64,000 nt of DNA. Source: Whalleya microplaca. Lineage: Eukaryota > Ascomycota > Sordariomycetes > Xylariales > Xylariaceae. A program made the translations under genes and the position numbers. The first letter of the stretch is position 1, and each line of letters starts with the position of its first letter. Below, one piece after another: positions 46,722 to 60,126 of this stretch. The stretch is from NCBI GenBank assembly GCA_022497155.1, contig MU385729.1:558001-622000 (forward strand), in the 5' to 3' direction. A model generated the notes under the pieces. It was given only the letters and a program-made list of their open reading frames with translations, was not told the DNA's origin and did no database searches.

Positions 46722-47528
46722 AATCACGTTTAATCCCTCTATTACAAAGATTCCCGGTCGTTGTATGGGGTAGCACTTGATTCTGGCCCTGTTACGTGCA
46801 ATGTACTTTTCAAGCATGCAATAGGTTAGAGATACAATACTACTCTTAGGGTAGGCGCCCCTCTACGCTCTAAGGAATCGTCGTGGACATTGGGCGAGAA
46901 CGTTCCTTCAGCGTGTAATTGGATCAAGGCCACTATTTTGGATTAGTAGGGATTGTGACATACTCGCTTATACTAGAAGAGAGGCAATTTTGACGCGAAG
47001 CTGGTTCGATAATATATGGTGAAGTAATATATAAAGCCTTGCCTCACTCATAGACATAAGAGGAAGGAATTGTTGTCTCTAGCCAACGAAAGTGAAGGGT
47101 GATACTCTTTTTACAACTCAGGGCTTTACACTACTGTCAACGCCATTTCTTCCACTCCGTTCATGTTGAACTAAAACCAATACGCTCAACCAGACTTAGT
47201 CTTACTTGAGGACTAGAATCTGCGTTATATTTACAATACTTGTCCTAGCCCTAAACCTTAGACACAATTCCAAGTCTTGGTTCCCAAAGAATATCAACAC
47301 AGCCTTCCTCAATTTATAAATGGTAGATAAAAAGCCTTCGAATATAATATATATTCAGCTACAACCGGAATATAAGCATATATCTTATACGTTTCACCCA
47401 AAAGGTAAATCTCGACCTTACGTCCTTCAGCCCTGTGAACATTATGCTAAACACATATTTATAGTAACGGGTATCCAACATTAAAACCTAACCACTATCG
47501 AATCACGTACTTTCCTTCACGAAACAAA

Positions 47529-50500
47529 ATGGCGTACGCTCAGCCCCTGAAAGAGCCCATAGCAATCGTAGGTTCTGGTTGTCGGTTCCCAGGTGACGCT
47601 ACATCTCCCTCGAAGCTTTGGGAACTGCTACGCAAGCCACGTGATGTGTCAAAACGCGTACCTGAGAACCGCTTCAATCCAGATGGGTTTTACCACCCAG
47701 ATGGCGAGCACCATGGTGCTAGTAATGTCACCAAGTCATACTTTCTTGAACAAGACCCTCGGCTATTTGACTCTGTGTTCTTTAATATTACACCTAGGGA
47801 AGCGGAGGCTATAGATCCTCAGCAAAGAATTCTACTAGAGACTGTATACGAAGCTCTAGAATCATCTGGCCTCACGCTCCAAGGGTTGAGGGGAACTCAA
47901 ACCTCTGCATATGTTGGTATGATGACAAACGACTATACCGATACATGTGCTCGAGAGTAAGTGATCCAGGATTTCCTATACCGTAGTTCAAAGTGTCTTT
48001 AGAGTCAGGTCCACCCTTCCACAATGCCTACAGTCAATATCCCTCTCACTAGAGTGGTGTCTCTTAGAACCATTGCCAAAAGGCATCTACTAACTGCGAA
48101 ATGTGAACAGTGTCGAATCTTTCTCCCAGTACATGGCCACTGGCACTTCACGAGCTTTAATATCTAATCGGTTATCGTATTTCTTCGATTGGAAAGGCCC
48201 GTCAATGACAGTTGATACAGCTTGCTCCTCGAGTCTTACTGCAATTCATCTCGCAATTCAAGGCTTGCGGAGTGGTGAAAGCCAGGTTGCTTGTTGTGCA
48301 GGCTCTAATTTGCTTTTGGGCCCTGATCTTTTCATTGGCGCTACTAGCCTTCACATGATCTCACCGTCCGGGAAGTCTCAGATGTGGGATGTTAGTGCTG
48401 ATGGATATGCACGTGGTGAAGGCTTCGGTGCTGTGTTTTTGAAGACACTTTCAAAGGCACTCGAGGATGGTGACCGAATCGAGGCCTTGATCCGCGAAAC
48501 GGGGGTGAACTCAGATGGCAGAACAAAAGGCATTACGCTTCCGAGCCCCGAAGCCCAGACAGCTTTGATCCAGTCAACTTACAAGAATGCGGGACTCGAT
48601 ATAAACAAAGCAGAGGATCGCCCGCAATATTTTGAGGCGCATGGTAAGTTTTGTACTTCAGTTTCTTCTGTTATTTTACCGCATTCTTCCGGTTTTATGA
48701 AGACTTGCTGACGGTGAGCACTGATTAGGTACTGGTACTCAGGCAGGAGACCCAAGAGAAGCATCAGCGATCAGCAATGCTTTTTTCCCGTCTAACAGGG
48801 AGAATCAGGATGGTGAGAAGCTAATTGTTGGCTCCATCAAAACTATCATCGGGCATACAGAAGGGTGTGCTGGCATAGCAGGTGTATTAAAAGCTGTATT
48901 GGCCATGCAACATCGAACCATCCCCCCAAATCAACATTTTTATAACCTGAATCCAAGCGTTGCGGCGTCTTATAAGCATCTATTAGTCCCGACAACACCT
49001 ACAGCGTGGCCGTCGATATCAGATGATCTTCCACTTCGCGCAAGTGTTAACAGCTTTGGTTTCGGCGGCACAAATGCCCACGCCATAGTGGAAACATACG
49101 TACCTAGAATTCACGACTATGGTCCATTCGGCCGAAAAAACATTACACAAGTGCCTCGAGCTCTCTCTATCCGCGAAGATAATCTCCAATCACAACTCGA
49201 CTTCATACCTGTGCCGCTCGTCTTCTCAGCCAACTCTGAATCTACGCTCAAATCCATCGCAGAGAATTACCTTCACTATATAGAGAATAGTGATGTAAGC
49301 TTGAATTCTCTAGCAAAGACTTTGCATCGCCACCGCACTGCCTTCGCAATCAGAACGTCCTTCTCTGGGCCCTCAAGAGCTGATGTAATAGAGACAATGC
49401 GTAAACAATTAGACAAGGCTCGAGAGACTCCGGGAATGGATATTGGTACCAGAACCAAGTTCTTATCCGAATCAGGGAAACCTCGCCTACTTGGAGTTTT
49501 CACGGGGCAGGGTGCCCAATGGCCCACGATGGGCAAGGCTTTGATTAAACATTCGCTCTTGTTCCTGGAGGTCATGAATGATTTAGAGGAGTCTCTGGCT
49601 CAGCTACCTGATGCACCTGAATGGTCGCTCAAGGAAGAGTTAATGGCCTCAGCTGTGACGTCTCGCTTAAGTGAGGCAGCTCTCTCGCAGCCCCTCTGCA
49701 CAGCTGTTCAGGTCGGATTAGTTGAACTATTGAAGCGCGCAAACATCTCCTTTGATTTCGTTATTGGCCATTCCTCTGGCGAGATTGGTGCTGCATATGC
49801 TGCAGGTCGCATTTCGGCTGCTGATGCCATACGGATTGCTTACTATCGCGGCGTCCATGCGAAGCTAGCCGGTGGCTTAAAGCGCGAGAAGGGTTCCATG
49901 ATTGCTGTTGGGTTCGGCTTTGATGAGGCAGTCGAGTTTTGTTCCTCGGCAGCAATGAAGAATCGGCTTGCTGTCGCAGCTAGCAATTCACCTGGAAGCG
50001 TCACGCTTTCTGGAGACTTTGAAGCCGTAGAGGAGGCCAAGCAAATCTTCGATGAAAAGGGGCTCTTCAACCGCGTATTAAAAGTAGATACGGCCTACCA
50101 CTCCCATCACATGGCACCATGTGCCGAGGCTTACATGTCCTCACTGCGAGCCTGCAATATCCAAGTGCATGAACCGCAGGCGGGCTGCACATGGATTTCT
50201 AGTGTTCATTTGGGCGCCAGCATGGACAATGACAATATGACTGCGGATCTCTCAGCTGTTTATTGGAGAGATAACATGGCCCAGACTGTGCTTTTCTCAC
50301 AGGCATTAGAAAGCGCCCTCGATGAAAATGCTGGGTTGTACGATTTCGTAATTGAAGTCGGACCGCATGCCGCATTGAGAGGCCCAGCACTTCAAACGAT
50401 GAAACAGAAGTATGGCGCCGAGTCTCCTTATTCAGGTACATTGGATCGTAAAAAGGACGACGTTGTGGCGTTTAGCGATCTTCTGGGCTCACTTTATATC

Positions 50501-53500
50501 AATCTCGGTCCAACTGGGGCTGATTTTACACAGTACGCATCGGCATTCACTGCAAATGGTCACTCATTGTCATCTCCCCCCTTGGGCTCTCTGCCTACGT
50601 ACCCATGGGAGCATAAGTCAATACACTGGAGAGAGTCTCGAATCAGCAAGCAACTACGGTCAAGGCCAGATCCGCCTCATGAACTTCTTGGCAAAAGGAC
50701 GCCTGACGACACGGACTATGAGCCGCGGTGGAGGAATTTCTTGAAGCCGGAAGAAATCCCATGGCTATCTTCGCATCGTATCCAGAACCAGATTGTAGTT
50801 CCTGGGGCAGCATACATTGTCATGGCTCTAGAGGCCGCAAAAGCACTCTGCAAAGACAAGAGCGTGAAGCAAATAGAGCTCCTCGGTATTCAGATCCTTC
50901 GGCCTATTAGCCTCGACGAATCATCTGATGGCGTTGAAACCCTGTTCTCTCTGCGGAGTAACATGGATGCTTTGAAGGCTGGTGAAAATTTGATTTCTGC
51001 TGATTTCTGCTTAAGTGCGGCCACGACATCAGACGGGAGCTTGAGAGCAATATGCACAGGAGACATACGCATACAGCTCGGCGAGCTAGATCCTGCATCT
51101 TTTCCGACTCGATCACAGGATCCTCAGTATGACCTCCTGCCAGTAAATATCGATCGGTTTTATAAATCATTGGATAATATCGGCTTAAATTATTCCAGTT
51201 CCTTTAAAGGTATCACATACGCTGAACGTCGTATGGATTTGGCAACCGCAGTTATCTCTGCTGATCCGAATGTCGCTATATCCATGCCGGTTCATCCGTC
51301 TTGGATGGACGTATGTATTCAGTCTATGTTCCTTGCCTATGCTGCTCCTGATGATGGTTCTCTGTGGGCTGCGTTCCTCCCTACCAGTGTCAGCCGTATT
51401 GTCTTTTCGCCCTTTGCTGGAATTACCACAGCGAATACAGGAAGCCCAGTTACTGTCGAGACACACATTTCGGAGTATCAGCCACCGTCCCCAGGCCACG
51501 TGGCTAAAATCGTGGGCGACATGAAGATTTATAACACTACCGATGCAAAGTTGGAAATATTGGTCGAGGACATGACAATGAGTTCACTGAGCCAGGCTCT
51601 CGAGTCTGACGATCGGCACCTTTATATGAAGACTTTGTGGCACAAGGACTTTACCGAGGGTGTTGACTTCGAATACAACTCGTTCGAAGATTCGCCGCAG
51701 GAACAAAGGGCGATTGAAGCTTGCGAGAAAGTAGTCCAGTATTATCTGAACAAGTTTCAATCAGAGCTTTCTCCTAAGTTCCTAAGCCAACAGGGAGGCT
51801 ATCTTGCCAGTATTATCAACAAGACATCCAGAAAACCAGCCGTACCTAGCCGAGCTGAATTTCATCGTCTGATGGATCAATTCAAGGACAACATTGATAT
51901 GAAACTTGTTAAGGCTAGCGGGGAGAAGGTCTTGGCCGATTCCGTGGGCCTCAAATCTACACTGACTACTAAAGCTAAAGGTAAGTGCCACTCTCTTGAG
52001 TATCGAAATGATTATAGGGGGAACCTGCCGGAATACATAGGATTGAACACGTTTTTCCTACATGTGAAGAAGAGAACGTGCTAACGTTAGTGCCTTTAGA
52101 ATACACCGAATCATTATACGAAGACATGCTATCCCAGTGGCGAAGTATAGGGTTAGGTCATACAATGTTACGATCTCATCTCGTCCGTGTGGCCAAGCAG
52201 ATTGCCCACAGATATCCCCGCATGAGAATACTTCATCTGGGTGCTTCCCGAGACTTTATTGATGCAGTGACTCAATCACTGGGATCGGCTTTCGCATCAT
52301 ATACAGTGCAAGGAAACTCGCATGGCCTAGACAAGCTGCGTGCAAAGTTAGGGCACTTAGACTCAAGGGTTCATTTCAATATCTCCTCCGCAGAAAGCGA
52401 TGCGTCCGATGAAGACCTAGGCCGAAGTTCAATCGATCTCATCATCGTTGAAGATGCTTACATGGTACAAGATCATGTTCTTGAGGAGGCTCGCCGATTG
52501 CTTCGCCCAGGCGGTTACCTTCTACTGGCATCTGTGACCGGGAACTTCATCCGAGTTCCCTTCATCACATCTATCCTTAATGAGAAGGACTTTCCCACAG
52601 TATCACCGGTAGAGCTGGAAAGAAATCTCCGAGCGCGCGGTTTCTCTGGCATCGATACGATTGCGTTCGACAACTCAGAACACAGTCAACACACTTGGTC
52701 GCTCATCGTGTCTCAAGCCACTGATGCCCTAGCTGAATTCTTGCGGGCGCCACTCTATGCAGCTCCGACAACCCTCCCGACCATACCTGGCAATCTCCTT
52801 ATCCTGGGCGGTACATCTCTGCCGATTGTTAAGTACACTCAATTCCTCCAGTACCGACTGTCAACATACTTCCAGGGTCGAGTTATCATCACAGACTCGA
52901 TAAGAAAATTGGGAGCGGATGAACTAGAGTCAGTGACAAATGTCATCAGTCTTACTGACCTCGACCAGCCGGTTCTGGAGAATCTAAGCGCTGAGACATT
53001 CCAAAGCCTGAAATTACTGCTGGAGAACACCAGCACGGTCCTTTGGGTGACCTGTGGTGCTCGAGCAAATAGCCCGTGTCAAAGCGCTATGGTTGGTCTT
53101 GGGCGAAGTTTTCTCTCCGAGAACCCAACAAAGTCTATTCAATTCCTTGACCTCGATAAGGTTGAAAAGCGGGAGACCTTTGTTCTGGAATCGTTCTTAC
53201 GATTGATTGCGACCACTGGTGACAGCAATGAAAGCGACGCATCCCAGCGGCTGTGGACCACAGAGCCTGAGCTGGCGGTTGAGAATGGATCGCTAGTCAT
53301 ACCCCGACTTGTACATGATATTGAAAGGAACAGCCGAATTAACTCTCTTCGCAGGGTTGTAGTCAAGAACAAGTCCACTTCAGCGCATGTGGTCGAAATT
53401 CGGAAGTGTATTGAAAATGGAGCTGCGAACTATGTCGCTCGCCTTGCTGACACTTCGCCTTCTATGGCGTCGGCGATGTACTGTTCGGCGATCCCAATTC

Positions 53501-56500
53501 TGCATACATCCGATGGAACACCGTTGCACCTTTACATCGGCATGCGTCAAGATAATACGCCCATAGCTTCACTTTCATTGACAAATGCTTCGAAGGTTGA
53601 GGTCAAGGACGAACTATCCGTGCCGTTCATTCTAGAAGAGATTGTGAGTGCGGTCAATGTTGGATCCTTCATGGCCCAGGTATCAAGCGAACTTCAAGCA
53701 GATGTCATCGCAGACTTTATCCCTAAAGGCAAGAAAGCGTTGATTCTGTATCCGAGTGCACGATTAGCTCGAACACTAGAAAGACGGGCTCTAGAATGTG
53801 GGAAAAACTTACGCTGCCTCATGATTGGATCTGCTGAAGACGGGTACCAGAGTGCACACTGCATCAGCGTCCCTTCCAGCATATCACGAAGGGAACTACA
53901 TGCTCTTCTTCGATCTAATGAACTAGATCTCATTGTCCAAATGGGTTCAGACAACGAAGCATCGTCAAGGATATGTGATACGCTCGGCCGCGATGTCGTA
54001 TCCTTTGACAAATTGAAAGTGACGTCTGCGATTGCGTCCAAGGCAATTGTACGCGCAGTGGCCTCGTCGAAGGCGAATCATGATGAACAGTATACCCCCG
54101 CGGACGAGACTACGATAATCAATGCGAACGAGTTACTCAGCCAGCAGCCCTCAACAAGGAGCTTTGTCGTAGTTGATTGGACAGCGGACGAGGATATTCC
54201 AGTGAGACAGGAGCCAATTGACTTCACATTATTCTCTGCGAGCAAGACTTACTTGCTTGTTGGTCTGACAGGCCATATCGGCCAATCCATCTGCCGATGG
54301 ATGGTTAGAAATGGAGCTCGCTTCGTGGTCATGACAAGCAGGTAAGTAGACTCAATGCAAGAACTTTAAAGCGACTAAGAGGATCTAACTCTCTATAGAA
54401 ATCCGGAGACAGATGGACTGTGGAAGGAAGAGCTACAGAGGGAGGGGGCAACTATCAGGATTGAGGCTGCAGATGCTGCCAGCAAGCAAGACTTGGCTCG
54501 CCTCCATACGGCTATAACCCAGACTATGCCGCCAATTGGTGGTGTAGCAAATGGTGCGATGGTTCTTTCGGACGGCCTATTTGCTGACATGAGTTTTGAG
54601 AGTATGCAAAAGGTACTCAAGCCAAAAGTGCTTGGTTCCAAAAATCTGGACGAGCTCTTCAACAACCAGGAGCTAGAGTTCTTCCTCATGTTTTCTAGTT
54701 TATCTGCCGTAATAGGCATGCCAGGCCAATCAAATTACGCCGCTGCGAACAATGTGAGTAACTACCCATCCTACAAACTTATCCAGACTCAGACGGCTTA
54801 CCTTCCTTCACTCATAGTACATGGTAGGTTTGGCAGAACAACGGAAAGCCCGTGGTGTTCCAGCATCTGTTATTGATATCGGCATGGTTATCGGCATTGG
54901 CGTTATTAGGCGGTCCGATGGTGGTGAGGCTGGAGTCATGGAAAACTCCCTCCGTAAGCAAAACTACATGCCATTGTCTGAGCGTGACCTTCACTATCTT
55001 CTTGCGGAAGCTATCGTTGCAGGTCACGGCATTGGGTCGGCTGAGATTGCTACGGGGTTGAAGGAAATTGATCTCTCCGCCCCAACCCGTCCTGTCTGGT
55101 TTAACAACCCTCGATTCTCGCACCTTGTCGGCCATGGTGATCCTTCGCAGGCCAGCTCAACAGCAAAGAATGGTGCCGAAGCTAGTCTCAAGCAGAAGAT
55201 TGCTACCGCTAGGGGAGTTGATGAAGCTGGGAAGCTCATTGAAGAAGCCTTTTCCGGTTATCTGGGCTCATTGCTCAAGGTATATACCTCTGTCCTTTTC
55301 TGGAGTTCTTCACAAATTATAGATATTTTGAACAAGTTTCATACGCTATTGACGACAAGTACTGACTCTCACTTTAGTTGCCCGTTGAAAGCATCGCAGC
55401 CGAGGCTCCAGTCATTGAGCTAGGCATAGACTCCCTAGTAGCTGTTGAAATTCGAAGCTGGTTCGCGTCTGAGACTGGACACGACATCCCCGTTTTGAAG
55501 ATCTTGAGTGGTTCCACCGTTCGACAGCGTTAGTCCTTCGTTTTCAAACCTACAGCTGCGTGGTTTACTAATTTCCTTTTCTATATAGTGTGTTCTGAAG
55601 TTTGCTTGACTTTATCCTTTGAGGATAAACCTAAGGATGAATCAGAACCCGGGGCTACAACGCCCGCCAACGCTGCCGCAAGAACGGCTCCGACGACCAC
55701 AAAACCTTCATCTATAGTGCAAAGTGGGGCAGTCTCTACGGATACCAGATCCATCTCGTCAACAGCTTCATCTCTCAGTGGTCGTGATACGCCGCTTTCA
55801 GATGTTGTATCCAATCCCCCAGAGAAGCTAGAGAGCTCCGAGGTTGTTCGAACAGAGGCTGTATCGCTTGGGCAATCCAGGCTTTACTTCGCGTCGCAGT
55901 ACCTTGAGGATAAAACGCCATTCAACTGCACGACATCTTATAGCCTATCTGGTCATGTCGATACGGACAAGCTGAAAAATTCTTTGGCTACCGTGACCAG
56001 ACGCCATGAGGGTTTCCGTACTATGTTCCTCACCAATAGCGAAACAGGAAATGCAATGCAAAGTATTCTCGAGAAGGCGGTATTTCAGCTTCGGATTCTA
56101 GAGGGTGTAAACAACACATCAGATATCAAGAAAGAGTTCCAGCGGATTCACAGCTATCCGTTCGACTTAGAGAGTGGGGACACGTTCGTTTGCACACTTC
56201 TATCACACAGTAACACTTCTCACACTATTATCTTTGGCTACCACCACATCATCATGGACGGGGTTAGCTGGCAACTCTTCCTGGCTGACTTAGCCAGATT
56301 CTACAATAATCCCAAGTCTTCTCTAGGATCAGACCAGCTCCCCACGCAGCCTATCGATTTTTATCTAAAACAAAACAGCGAATCATTGTCAGGGGCTTAC
56401 ACTGAGCGGCTGCAGTACTGGAAGGCCGAATTTCCCACGGCGCTCGATCCTATTCCCCTGTTCCCCTTCGCCAAGGTTAGTACCCGACAACCGCTTACGA

Positions 56501-59500
56501 AGTACACCCAACGGGATGTTGTTGCTCGCGTCGATGCGAACCTGGTCGCACAAATCAAAAAGGCAGCTCGAGCCTCCCGAACTACTTCGTTCCACTTTTG
56601 GCTTGCAACATTCCAGGCTATGCTCTACCGCCTTCTTGATGTCAAAAAGCTCTGCATTGGAATTGTCGATGCAAACCGCTCTGATCAAGCATTCGGCAAT
56701 ACTATCGGCTTCCTTCTAGAGATCCTCCCCGTACTATTTCGCGTCAAGCCGAATCAATCATTCAAGGAACTATTGACAGCAACCCGCTCAAAGAGTTATG
56801 CGGCCCTAGGACGAACAGGCGTGCCCATTGAGGAGATCTTGAAGGCATGCCAAGTTCCAGCCTCCACAACACATACGCCACTGTTCCAAGTAGTTTTCAA
56901 CTATCGCATGGGTGCAACACGGACACCAGCAATAGATGGTATCGATATGCGCTTCCACGACTACGCAGATGCAAAGACTCCGTACGACCTAAGCGTCTCG
57001 GTTGATGAGATGGACGATGGGACTGGAATGCTCACTTTCACAACCCAGAGCCACCTTTATGATCAGGAGGGTACCGAACTCCTCGTCAATACTTATCAAC
57101 ATTTTCTGAAGGAGTTCTCTGCAGAGGCTACCCGCTCAGTGGACCAGATCCCCTTGTTCCCTTCAACTCACATCAATAAAACAATTGAGCTTGGAAGAGG
57201 ACTGGATGTCCAGGTCAAGCAGGCTGGAGCCGATACGCTATCGCAGATGATTGGCACCTGGATTGCTAAAGATCCTAGCGCTTTGGCCGTCAAGGATGTC
57301 AATGGCCGTTCCATGACCTACGAAGAGATGTCTGCCAGGGCCAATGCTATCGCTAGTGCTCTGAAGGCCGCAGGTGCCAAGCGTGGCTCTTATGTTTGTG
57401 TCTTGTTAGATCCAACCGTGGACACAATCTGCTCAATCCTAGCGATCCTTCGCATTGGAGCTGTGTATATCCCCTTGGATATTCGCAGCTCGGATGAACG
57501 CCTCATGGATATCCGAGAAGAATTACAGGCATCTATCCTTCTTTACCACATGAATACTGCAGAGCGTGCATTTAGATTAAGCAAATCCAACAAGGATGGG
57601 ATACTCCTTGATCTGTCAAACGTCCCTCAGGTGACTTACCAGAAGATTGCGGACGGTTCATCTCTCGATGATATAGCTATGGTGTTGTACACAAGTGGTT
57701 CAACAGGGAAACCTAAAGGCATTCCCCTCAGAAACCGCAATGTCCGAACACCAATTATCGGTATGACCCAGAGGTTATCACTGGGAAGAGAAGTTGTACT
57801 CCAACAGAGTGGTCAGGGCTTTGATGCCGCTATTTTCCAGATTTTCATCGCCCTAGCCAATGGAGGAACCATTATCATGGGCGACAACCGAGGTGATCCA
57901 GCAGATCTAGCTACAGTGATTGAACGTGAACGCATTAGCTTCACGCTCTTCATTGTGAGCGAGCAGCATGCCCTATTCAAGTATGGATTCGACGCGTTGA
58001 AAAGGTCCACTAACTGGCGCATCGCTCTTTGCGGTGGCGAAGCAGTGACAACAACACTTGTCGATAAGTTCAAGTCGCTTAATCGACCCGAGCTGAGATT
58101 GGTCAATGCTTATGGACCGACTGAGGCATCTATAATTTCCTCATGTGCAGAAGTCCCATACTCCGTTGTAGACTTTGAGGACTTCCGAATTTCCGTGGGC
58201 CCGGCTCTAGCCAACTATGGGACATACATCGTCGACCATAACTGCAATCCAGTCCCCATCGGCTGGCCTGGAGAACTAGCTATTTGCGGACCAGGTGTCG
58301 CCGATGGATATTTGAACAGACCTGATCTAACGCAGGCTAAGTTCAAAGCAGACACGATCTCGCCTCATAGGAACGGGCCAACAAAGTCAGACTGGGCCCG
58401 TCTTTACCTTACTGGAGACAAGGGTAAGATGTTACAGGATGGCTCGGTCGTCATTCTAGGACGCATTGACGGCGACAATCAGATTAAGCTACGCGGAATG
58501 AGAATCCAACTTGACGATGTCGCACGTACCCTTTTAGAATCATCCAACGGCATAGTTGCAGATGCCACTGTCATTGTCCGCGGCGACGACCCCGCGAGCC
58601 AAATTCTTATAGCATATGTCGTCTTAGACAACAAGGCGGAGGTCGAAGATGAGCAATTGTATCTTCGAGACCTAGTACGGTGTCTTCCGCTACCGGCCTA
58701 CATGCGTCCTGCCCTTGCCGTCGCTTTAGACTCGCTGCCCTATACTGATCGAGGGAAGCTCGACGTCCTAGCACTAACACGTTTACCACTACCATCTCTA
58801 TCCCTTGATGATGAGGAACAAGAAGATGACTTGACAGAGCATGAGACCCGAATGAAGCGGGTGTGGAAAGATGTACTAGGCGAGGTGGGAGCCTCGATGC
58901 CCATTCGTCGTGATTCAGACTTCTTCTCCGTCGGTGGTAACTCCTTACTACTTCTTCGCTTAAGAGCCGAAATAAAGAAGGAGTTCGAGGTCGATATATC
59001 TGTAGCCGAGCTTTTCCAGGCCAGCGTGTTGAAATCACTGGCTGCACGACTAGGGGGGACTTACAGCACAGACAAGGTTGACTGGGAGAAAGAGACAGAG
59101 CCCAACCCCAAGACAATATTCCTACCGACTGCCGAAGACGCCGTGACAACAAAGTCACAGGAAAGTGGCCAAATCTCTGTCCTTCTCACGGGTGCAACCG
59201 GGTTTCAGGGCTCTGAGATCCTGCGACAGCTCGTAGACCGACCAGACGTCAGCCGCATTCACTGCGTTGCCATTCGACTCGACAGCCAACGAAAGCAGAA
59301 GAAACTCAAGGTCAGTTCGCCGAAGATAGTCGCTCACACTGGCGATTTAGCGTTGCCTCTGCTAGGGATGACAGAGGATGAGGCAGCGGAGGTCTTCCAG
59401 ACTGTCGATGTGATAATCCACAACGGCGCCGAGGTTTCTCACATGAAACACTATCAGAGCCTCCGCGGCCCCAATGTCTCCTCTACCAGGGAACTCGGTC

Positions 59501-60126
59501 AATTGGCTTTACAATATGAGATACCAATGCACTACATCTCTACTGGTGGCGTTGCGAATCTCAGTGGGCTCGATGAGCAACCTGAGCAATCATTGGCCGC
59601 AACCCCTCCTCCTGCCGATGGCTCGATGGGCTATATTTCATCTAAATGGGCCAGTGAAGTATTACTCGAAAAGCTTAGCCGCGACTTCGGCCTACGAGTG
59701 TGGATCCACCGTCCCAGCAATGTCACCGGGGACGAAGTTCCGGAGAATGACATCGTGCATAGTGTGATGCGGCTGTCTAAGACTATGAAGATGGTTCCCA
59801 ACTTCACCGGATCACAAGGTAGCTTCGATTTCATTCACGTGGAGACCATCGCTCGACAGATTGTGGAAGAGGCAATCCGAAGTGCTCTCGTTCCAGGGGA
59901 TGCAGTGTCAACACAGCTTGTGTTTAAACACCAGAGTGGAGAGACAGTAGTCCCTATATACCTCCTCAAGGAGTATCTCGGACATGCAGCAACCCAACCC
60001 TTTACGACGGTACCGGTGCAAGAATGGGTAGAAGCTGCCAAGAAGCAGGGTTTGGATGAGCTAGTTGCGACGTACCTGTTGGGGACAAAGGGGATGATAA
60101 GAATGCCGTTATTGAAGACCGAGTAG
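47529..60126 (+). CDS. Hybrid PKS-NRPS, 3,986 residues
   Basis: Eight exons: 47529-47956, 48111-48643, 48729-51980, 52100-54341, 54399-54753, 54818-55279, 55378-55528 and 55589-60126, all phases consistent. Domains: KS with Cys181 (VDTACSSS), [10 protein letters not shown] and GHTEG; AT with Ser669 (GHSSG); DH with His1003 and Asp1181 (HPSWMD); a C-methyltransferase region whose SAM motif reads [10 protein letters not shown] (1448-1457) instead of LEIGAGTG; an ER-like remnant without an NADPH motif; KR with GLTGHIG (from 2126), Ser2252 and Tyr2265; ACP Ser2443; C domain with HHIIMDG (2693-2699); A domain with [11 protein letters not shown] (from 3175), FDAA and [10 protein letters not shown] domain Ser3593; and a reductase-type release domain with TGATGFQG (3675-3682), Thr3793, Tyr3823 and Lys3827. 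Predicted: a reduced/dehydrated, unmethylated polyene joined to one amino acid and released reductively. A linker rich in Ser/Thr (about 2480-2550) separates ACP and C. Confidence 0.97.

Larger units (their letters stand above)
46057..47528. promoter_or_regulatory. Shared divergent promoter, hydrolase / PKS-NRPS
   Basis: 1.47 kb with no supported gene. It contains two copies of ACTTCGGCGA (listed separately). The PKS-NRPS side is AT-rich with pyrimidine stretches just before 47529. Confidence 0.55.
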
